NCBI RefSeq assembly: GCF_040869045.1
Contig: NC_090319.1
Span: forward strand, 174,752,645-174,816,644
Source of the DNA: Eurosta solidaginis
Lineage: Eukaryota > Arthropoda > Insecta > Diptera > Tephritidae
DNA: 64,000 bases
Direction: 5' to 3'
Each line of letters begins with the position of its first letter. Position 1 is the stretch's first letter. Shown here in pieces: positions 24,753-32,208 of this stretch. Under the pieces are notes generated by a model. It was not told the DNA's origin. It did not search any database and saw only the letters and a program-made list of their open reading frames with translations. Both the position numbers and the translations under genes were made by a program.

Positions 24753-26276
24753 TTATCCTTTATGCTCTACGGGAACGATAGCCGTGGGTAAAATTATTTC
24801 ACAATCGTTTTCGGAATAAAACGATTGCACTTGGCTTTTCTGTGAGCATGAAGGGCTTTCATCCAGAGCATTGGCTTGATCGGGAGTATTACCGGGTGAG
24901 ACTGTGGAATTCGTGGTCGTGGCTTGTGAGGCTGTCCTTTGCAATCGTGAGGGTTGTCTTTTCGGCACTTGAGATGAGTCTTCGTGAAGAACTGAGTTGT
25001 GCCGATCTTGACATTGATTGCAAGTTTGAGTACTGGAACAGTCTTTCAATATGTGTGACTGAGAGAGACAATTGAAACACATATTGTTTTCTCTCACAAA
25101 CCTTCTGCGATTAGAGGTCGACAGCTTCTTAAATTTGAAGCAACTTATAAGGGGGTGAGATGAGGTTTTACACATAGCGCACTTGTACATTGTCCGCTGC
25201 TCTGTCACATGGGACTGGGTGTGGGAGGTCGGTTTATTTGGAAACGCATGTGACTGTTGGGGTTTAAATGGCGGCCTAGTTTGAGGAGGAGTGAATTTAC
25301 TTTTACTTGGGCGCCATTGATCAACTCTTTCTACCACTTCGTATCGCGTTGTGAGGAACTGGTCCATTTGAGCCCAGTTGGGAAGGTCTCTTCTTGAGGT
25401 TAGAGATTGCTCCCACAACGTGACTGTATTTTCTGGGAGTTTAGAGGTCACGAGATAAATAAGTATGGGGTCCCAGTTATCTGTGGAGACTTGTTGCGTG
25501 GCGAGAATTTGAAGGCAATTATTTACCGACGATTGCAACCTTTGAATGTCTTCACTGTTTTCGGTAGTGATAGTTTTTAAGTTCATCAGGGCCCGTATTT
25601 GGTTATCTACGAGAACTCGTCTGTTCTCGTATCGGGCCTTTAGGGCTTCCCACGCTAAGGCAAAGTTGTCGTCAGTCAAGGGAAATTGGTTGACTATTTG
25701 AGCTGCCTTTCCTTGGGTTTTGTATCTGAGGTGATACAATTTTTGCGCTTGGGAGAGTTTCGGGTGGTTAATATAAACGGCTGTGAACATGTCACGAAAT
25801 GAGGGCCATTTTTCATAACCACCATAAAATATTTCGGTATCGCAGGGAGGGATTTTTAGCGAAATACCGGAGTTGTCGGGTGGACCTGTTGTGACGGTAG
25901 GGGGAGCGGGGGCAATTGCTTGTTTAAGCAACTGAAGCTGGTCTTCGATCTGGGCTTTTGTGTCTTCGTATGCTATGAGACAGGACCTGTATATGCTATT
26001 AGCAGATGTTGGAAAATCTTCGGGCAGGTCCTGATCTGGGGTTTCGACAATCTTATCGAAGACGGTTTGGACTCTATTCCAAAATTTGTCTATATTGGCG
26101 TTTTTTATTTTGAGTGAGGACTCCGTGTTGTCTTGGAGCGACGTTGACCTAAACCGAGCACAATATTCCAAAAAATTGTCCGTTTCGGATGTAAATTTTT
26201 TGGGGGCAGACGAGATTTTAAATTTTTTAACTCCTTGAGTTTTGGAGCCACCTTTTTTGGTTTCATCGTCACTCAT
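24753..26276 (-). CDS. gag: BEL Gag
   Basis: 507 residues from the ATG at 26276. It forms the virus-like particle that packages element RNA. The N-terminal third is charged and helical (coiled-coil-like QIEDQLQLLKQA). The central DUF1759-type region includes FYGGYEKWPSFRDMF, HPKLSQAQKLYHLR and LKARYENRRVLVDNQI. The C-terminal third has BEL-type Cys/His knuckles: CAMCKTSSHPLISC (about 365), CFNCLSQSHILKDC (about 399) and CNQCQDRHNSVLH. The frame is intact and ends IVPVEHKG-TAA; the next codons continue in frame into the protease. Most BEL elements encode Gag and Pol as one frame, so this stop is unusual. Confidence 0.93.
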   Translation of the reverse strand: MSDDETKKGGSKTQGVKKFKISSAPKKFTSETDNFLEYCARFRSTSLQDNTESSLKIKNANIDKFWNRVQTVFDKIVETPDQDLPEDFPTSANSIYRSCLIAYEDTKAQIEDQLQLLKQAIAPAPPTVTTGPPDNSGISLKIPPCDTEIFYGGYEKWPSFRDMFTAVYINHPKLSQAQKLYHLRYKTQGKAAQIVNQFPLTDDNFALAWEALKARYENRRVLVDNQIRALMNLKTITTENSEDIQRLQSSVNNCLQILATQQVSTDNWDPILIYLVTSKLPENTVTLWEQSLTSRRDLPNWAQMDQFLTTRYEVVERVDQWRPSKSKFTPPQTRPPFKPQQSHAFPNKPTSHTQSHVTEQRTMYKCAMCKTSSHPLISCFKFKKLSTSNRRRFVRENNMCFNCLSQSHILKDCSSTQTCNQCQDRHNSVLHEDSSQVPKRQPSRLQRTASQATTTNSTVSPGNTPDQANALDESPSCSQKSQVQSFYSENDCEIILPTAIVPVEHKG

Positions 26277-27208
26277 TTTGAACTTAGTTTTATGACGCTT
26301 AGAGACGAGAGTTAATAAAGTTTAACTAAGAGAGAGAAAAACTTTTTTTTTTTTTTTGAGTAGAGAGTATTTGCTTTTAACTATGTGAGGGAGTTACGTT
26401 TAAATATTCACGTTAAATAGCAAGAGAGAATAATTTTCAAAACCAAAAAAAAGTTTTTAAGTTAAATTTATTTGGGGGTGAGACTGAGAAAATTTTACCA
26501 CTGTGCTGCGTTTGCACTATATTTAATATATTTAATATATGTATATGAGGGTGGTTTAAATATACGTGGGAAAAATTATGTGAGATATATGTATATATAC
26601 GTATTAAAAGTATCTCGGGGGTAAATTATTATAATTTTGATACGTATGAGATTATCTAAAAATGTGTATTTTTATTTTTTTTTTTTTTTTTTTTTTTGTG
26701 TGACTTAGAGGAGTCTTATTTAGCTTCGATTTGTTGGACTGTAGGGGCTTTGAGGAGAGAGAAATTAGTAGCTTATCGAAATTCTTAATGGGGATTGAGA
26801 ATTTATAGCGTGCAAATTTAATGCGAGAAAAGTGCTATAAGACGCACTGCACCACTCTTGTACCACTGTGCACGATATTTTATTTCACCGCTTATGTCGT
26901 TTTCTTTCTTTTGTATATCCGTATGTATGTATACGCAAGTATGGAGATTTGAAAATATTTTTTGCGTTTTGTATTAATTTAAATTGGGAAAAATCAGAAG
27001 TTAGCAGAGGTTGTGCAATATATTTAATTAACGACAAGAGATATTTTAATTTAAAATGAGGAAATTTAAAATTATTAAGAGATTTGTCGCATTAAAATAT
27101 AAGGGGTGCTTTTAGCAAGTGTGCCCACTGTAGCTAACTACTGAGTTTTTCTTATTTTGCTTTGCACATATACCGTACTGAGCTTTGCAATATGGGGTTA
27201 TTGCTATA

Positions 27209-27253
<45 letters not shown>

Positions 27254-27473
27254 GAAATGGTATGTGCCAATTTGGTGGGAACTTGAGAAAATTTGGCGGG
27301 AAATGAGGATTATTGGCGGGAAATAATAATCCTCGAAAATGAAATTTGCCTTAATTTTCTTTGTTTATATGTATTTTTTCCGTGATTGGGTTGTATTATC
27401 TCATTTAATACTCACGGTTTACAAAAAGGGCGAAGGTACTTGCGTTTTTATTGCGCTGGTTTCCTTAGTGGCG
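26277..27473 (-). other. BEL untranslated leader
   Basis: About 1.2 kb between the primer site and the gag ATG, AT-rich. It includes an 18-bp T run near 26340, a second T run of more than 20 at about 26678, and a (TA)n tract at about 27212-27252. I see no coding frame. A packaging signal could lie here, but none can be identified by eye. Confidence 0.7.
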
Positions 27474-27484
27474 TCGAAGGACCA
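27474..27484 (-). other. BEL primer-binding site, tRNA-Tyr type
   Basis: On the minus strand TGGTCCTTCGA begins one base after the 5' LTR. It complements the CCA end plus acceptor stem of fly tRNA-Tyr, whose 5' end is CCTTCGA; that tRNA sequence is recalled from family knowledge. Confidence 0.7.
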
Positions 27485-27485
27485 C

Positions 27486-28338
27486 TGTTCGAGGGGGTGG
27501 TAGTATAAACTTTACCTGTTATTTCTGGCGGGATGTAGCTATGGTGGATGCGGACACGGCTGCTGCGGTGATGGCATGGACCTGGTGGTGAGGTGATGAG
27601 GATGGTGATGCCGGCCAAATATGGTGAGATAGCGCCGGTAACCTCTGCGAATTGGCGGGGGTAGAGTGCGTCACTAAATTGGACAACAATTGCGGCACAC
27701 TAACGGCGGAGAAGATTTCTCTGGCTCGGGATACGAAAAGGGCTTTACACCCGGGAAGTTACCGATACACTAGAACGAAAATTGCACGTATAAAACCCGT
27801 CGCCGTCGAATGCACAGAACTTTATGCAAGCTTCTATAGCGATTTCACTAGGGCGAATGGTTTTCAGAGGAAAGACACTTTATATATTTCAAAGGTAAAA
27901 CTGTTTCTTTTAATATATTATATCTTTTAAAGAGATTACAAATTTTGTGTCACACACGAGATGGTGAAAGAATTCGAAATAAGTAAAAATAAAAAGAAAT
28001 GTCAAAACAATAATATAAATGTATGTATGTACGTACATAGTCACATCTGTCAACCCATTGCTGGGGTTGCCAGAGAGGTGAAATACGCTCGCGTGTTAGC
28101 GTAAAATACAAACATTTCAAATTCTTAAATTTAATAAATATGTACGTAATATATGATATTACGTATTTGTACGTGCAAATAATTCAGAATGCGTACTTAT
28201 ACGAAAAAGGTACATATGTAAAAAACTTCAATATAAAATTCAGCTAAATTCATTTAAATTCATGTTTAGGTTTTCTTAAGCCTAAGTTCTATTAAATAGA
28301 AGGGTTGGCTGTTGGCGACTACGACAGTCGCTCAAACA
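27486..28338 (-). repeat. BEL 5' LTR
   Basis: 853 bp, the partner of 19321-20173. Differences seen include GTTATTTC versus GTTGTTTC and CGGGATGT versus CGGGGTGT. It should contain the promoter for the minus-strand transcript. Confidence 0.95.
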
Positions 28339-29631
28339 CCATTGTTTAGATAAGAAACTTTGCGCAATTTCTGCCCCATTTTAACAGCTAGAAGCTTCAA
28401 ATTTCACCAAATGCTTACGTGTATAGCATATATTGTTGTCTGAAAGAATCATTGAGATCGGTTGTATATATGTATATATCTCATACATCTGATGGTTCAG
28501 ACAAGAAATTTTGCGCAATTTCTTCCCCATTTTAACAGCTAGAAGCTTCAAATTTCACCAAATGCTGACGTGTATAGCATATATTGTTGTCTGAAAGAAT
28601 CATTGAGATCGGTGTATATATAGTATATATCTCATACAACCGATTGTTCGGATAATAAACTTTGCGCAATTTCTTCCCCATTTAAACAGCTAGAAAAATC
28701 ATTGAGATCGGTGGTATATATAGTATATATCTCATACAACCGATTGTTTAGATAAGAAACTTTGCGCAATTTCTTCCCTATTTTAACAGCTAGAAGCTTC
28801 AAATTTCATCAAATGCTTACGTGTATAGCATATATTGTTGTCTGAAAGAATCATTGAAATCGGTTGTATATATAGTATATATCTCATACAACCGATTGTT
28901 CAGACAAGAAATTTTGCGCAATTTCTTCCCCATTTTAACAGCTAGAAGCTTCAAATTTCACCAAATGCTTACGTGTATAGCATATATTGTTGTCTGAAAG
29001 AATCATTGAGATCGGTGGTATATATAGTATATATCTCATACAACCGATTGTTCAGATAAGAAAATTTTCGCAATTTCTTCCCTATTTTAACAGCTAGAAG
29101 CTTCAAATTTCACCAAATGCTTACGTGTATAGCATATATTGTTGTCTGAAAGAATCATTGAGATCGGTTGTATATATGTATATATCTCATACATCTGATG
29201 GTTCAGACAAGAAATTTTGCGCAATTTCTTCCCCATTTTAACAGCTAGAAGCTTCAAATTTCACCAAATGCTTACGTGTATAGCATATATTGTTGTCTGA
29301 AAGAATCATTGAGATCGGTCGTATATATAGTATATATCTCATACAACCGATTGTTCAGATAAGAAAATTTGCGCAATTTCTGCCCCATTTTAACAGCTAG
29401 AAGCTTCAAATTTCACCAAATGCTTTCGTATATAACATATATTGTTGTCTGAAAAAATCATAGAGGTCGGTGGTATATAAATTATATACCCCATATAAAC
29501 TGTAATTTTTGCCCCTTCTTTACGGCTAGAAGCTTTAAAATTATTCAAATTTCATCAAATAGTTACGTTTACGTCATATATTGTTGAAAACCTGAAACTT
29601 TGCATCCTCACACAAAGTACCTACCTGTTTT

Positions 29632-29863
29632 TATACCTTTCATGAAAATGAAATGGTATATTAATTTCGTCACGAAACCCAAAATTGTAAGTCCTTAAAG
29701 GAAAATAGATAGACCCACCATTAAGTATACCGAAATAATCAGGATGAAGAGCTGAGTTGATTTAGCCATGTCCGTCTGTCCGTCTGTCTGTTTGTATGCA
29801 AACTAGTCCCTCCATTTTGAGATATCTTGATAAAATTTGTTGAGCGGGTGTATTTGGGTGTCC
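29632..29863 (+). repeat. family A head 12 (variant A)
   Basis: Shares CTCCATTTTGAG and the shortened upstream junction with the head at 18358, its nearest relative. Its downstream frame is shortened by a small deletion in GCATACCTCC. Confidence 0.8.
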
Positions 29864-30939
29864 GATTAGACATTTGTCGGAACCGGCCGGATCGGACCAC
29901 TATAGCATACCTCCATACAACCGATTTTTTAGAAAAAGAGGATTTTGGTCATATCTTACTCAATTTAACAGGTTGAAGCTTCAAACTTCACCATATAATT
30001 TCGCATATTGCACGTATTGTTGCCTGAAAAAATTGATGAGATCGGTCGTATATATAGTATATATCCCCCACAACCGATTGTTCAGATAAGAAACTTTTCG
30101 TAATGACTGCCCTATTTTAAGAGCTAGAGGCTTCAAATTTCATTGAATGCTTACGTATATAGCATATATTGTTATCTGAAAAAATCATAAAGATCGGTGG
30201 TATATATAGTATATATATGGTGGTATATATAGTATATATATATATTTTCGCAATTTTAGCCCCATTTTAACAGCTAGAAGCTTCAAATTTTACCGAATGC
30301 TTACGTATATAGCATATATTGTTGTCTGAAAAAATTATAGAGATGGGTTGTGTATATAGTATATATCTCATACAACCGATTGTTCAGATAAATCATAGAG
30401 ATCGGTGATATATATAGTATATATATGATGGTATATATAGTATATATATATACTTTTTTGCGATTTCGGCCCCATTTTACCGCTAGAAGCTTCAACTTTC
30501 ACCAAATGCTTACGTGTGTAGCATATATTGATGTCTGAAAAAATCATTGAGATCGGTGGTATACATAGTATATATCTCATACAACTCATTCTTCAGATAA
30601 GAAACTTTGCGCAATTTCTGCCCCGTTTTAACAGCTAGAAGCTTCAAATTTCACCAAATGTTTACGTATATAACATATATTGTTGTCTGAAAAAATCATA
30701 GAGATCGGTGGTATATATAGTATATATCTCAAACAACCGATTGTTTAGATAAGAAACTTTGCGCAATTTCTGCCCCGTTTTAACAGCTAGAAGCTTCAAA
30801 TTTCACCAAATGCTTACGTATATATCATATATTGTTGTCTGAAAAAATCATATATATCGGTGGTATATATATTATATACTTCATATAAACTGTCATTTTT
30901 TCCCCTTTTTTACGGCTAGAAGCTTCAAAATTCATCAAA

Positions 30940-30960
30940 TTTAGATTTAGATTTAGATTT
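30940..30960 (+). repeat. short TTTAGA repeat at a monomer junction
   Basis: Three to four copies of the hexamer (ATTTAG register) where ATTCATCAAATTT should continue. The next bases, TTTTGCGCAATTTC, belong to a different point of the monomer, so this is the scar of a rearrangement. Confidence 0.7.
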
Positions 30961-31077
30961 TGCGCAATTTCTTCCCCATTTTAACAGCTAGAAGCTTCAT
31001 ATTTCACCAAATGCTTACGTGTATAGCATATATTGTTGTCTGAAAGAATCATTGAGATCGGTGGTATATATAGTATA

Positions 31078-31229
31078 TGTTGGAAATAAATTGGTAATTA
31101 ATTTTTAATATGTGGCAACACTCCCCATCACTATTTTCTTCACCCATCTCTCTCACATATTTTCTCATACCAAACTGTTCTTCTTCCAATGTACATTCTA
31201 GCAGTCTATTGAAATAAATCAACTAAACA
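31078..31229 (+). repeat. copia 1 5' LTR
   Basis: 152 bp, TGTTGGAAATAAATTGG ... AACTAAACA. Identical to the 3' copy except CCATCACTATT versus CCATTACTATT. Confidence 0.95.
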
Positions 31230-31243
31230 GGTTATGTGCCCAG
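31230..31243 (+). other. copia 1 primer-binding site, half initiator tRNA-Met type
   Basis: GGTTATGTGCCCAG directly abuts the LTR. Drosophila copia is known to be primed by a 5'-half fragment of initiator tRNA-Met, using GGTTATGGGCCCAG. This copy has one mismatch (T for G at the eighth base). Confidence 0.8.
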
Positions 31244-31397
31244 AGCGCGTAAGCAGCGTAAAAAGTGAAAATTAAAATGGTTAGCGCGTTTAAGGTTTAA
31301 CCGTTCGCTGTGTGTCGGTATAAAAGTAATATATTTAAAAGACTATTTTGAGTTATTGTGCTGTGTGTCGGTACATTAAAAAGTTGAATTAAAAAAC

Positions 31398-32200
31398 ATG
31401 AAAATGACTTCGCTTTTTCAAATTGAAAAATTGGATGATGCCAATTACGCTTCATGGTCAGCTCAAATGAAAAGCGTGCTAGTACACTCTGATTTGTGGG
31501 GAGTTGTGTGTGGTCGCGAAAAGAAATCTGATGAAATGACCAGTGAACAAAAAGCGGCATTTGATATAAAAAATGAAAAAGCAATGGCATCAATATTGCT
31601 ATGTGTAAAACCAACACAAATTAACCATGTGAAGAACATAGAAGTCGCAATGGTAGCATGGGATAAACTGCGTAATATCCATCAGCCACAAGGGCCGGCG
31701 CGAAAAGTTTTGTTGTTTAAAAGTTTGTTGCGTCTTAGTATGTCAGATGGTACTCCAGTGGCAAATCACGTAAACGAGTTTTGCAAAATTAAAGAAAGTC
31801 TTGCAGACATAGGTGTAATAATCCCAGACGAAATTTTAGTTATAATTTTGTTAGCAGGTTTGCCTGCGCAATATGAAAATTTTGTTGTAGCAATGGAGAC
31901 CCGTGATGAGTTGCCTACATTTAATACAGTGAAAATTAAATTGTTAGAAGAAGGCGCGCGGCAGTGTGATAATGATGTTAAAAACGAAAAAGGGACAGAA
32001 GCGTTAATGCAAGCACGTTCATACAAAACTACAAACTTCAACAAAACGGTAAAAAATGCTTCAAGCAGTGGTAATGATTCGGGTAACAAAGGCAATAAAA
32101 ACAACAAAAACGTGAAGTGTTTGTTGCGGTAAACGAGGACATTTCGCTGCTACATGCAATGGCAAGAAAACTGAGTGTCGAAAAGAGAACGATGATCGTT
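31398..32200 (+). pseudogene. gag: copia 1 Gag, frameshifted at the zinc knuckle
   Basis: From ATG 31398 the frame gives MKMTSLFQIEKLDDANYASW, the usual copia Gag start, then a UBN2-type capsid with HQPQGPARKVLLFKSLL, ILLAGLPAQYENFVVAMETR and a basic Asn/Lys tail. It ends at 32132 after VKCLLR. The bases that follow encode CGKRGHFAATC in another frame, so the CCHC knuckle is split by a small indel at about 32115-32122. Copia normally makes Gag and Pol as one frame. The protease frame opens downstream without an indication of a programmed shift. Confidence 0.85.
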
Positions 32201-32208
32201 CATGTTTT

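Larger units (their letters stand above)
19321..28338 (-). mobile_element. BEL/Pao LTR retrotransposon, nearly complete and young
   Basis: Complete LTR element of 9018 bp read on the minus strand. LTRs of 853 bp at 19321-20173 (3') and 27486-28338 (5') each run TG...CA on the plus strand. By eye they differ at about seven positions. The 5-bp target duplication CCATT lies at 19316-19320 and 28339-28343, so the target was a family A monomer. Order from the 5' end: LTR, tRNA-Tyr-type primer site, about 1.2-kb leader, gag, pol (protease, reverse transcriptase, RNase H, integrase), a third reading frame, a purine tract, LTR. Only two obvious coding lesions are visible: an in-frame TAA between gag and pol and a frame change in the third frame. 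The DUF1759-type Gag and DUF5641-type Pol C terminus place it in BEL/Pao. Confidence 0.95.
28339..31077 (+). repeat. family A tandem array, right block
   Basis: Starts with the CCATT target duplication and resumes family A monomers. Roughly 29400-30590 closely matches 18124-19314 on the other side of the BEL element, including the fused monomer and CTCCATTTTGAG, so it is a recent duplicate. It ends at the GTATA duplication of the first copia element. Confidence 0.9.

Noticed and set aside
30940..30960. Telomere-like repeat
   Set aside because: Only three to four TTTAGA units at a satellite junction. Dipterans generally lack this type of telomere and the position is internal.
28339..31077. 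Possible solo LTR structure for family A heads
   Set aside because: Heads lack TG...CA ends, short target duplications and any internal retroelement genes. They form head-to-tail arrays.
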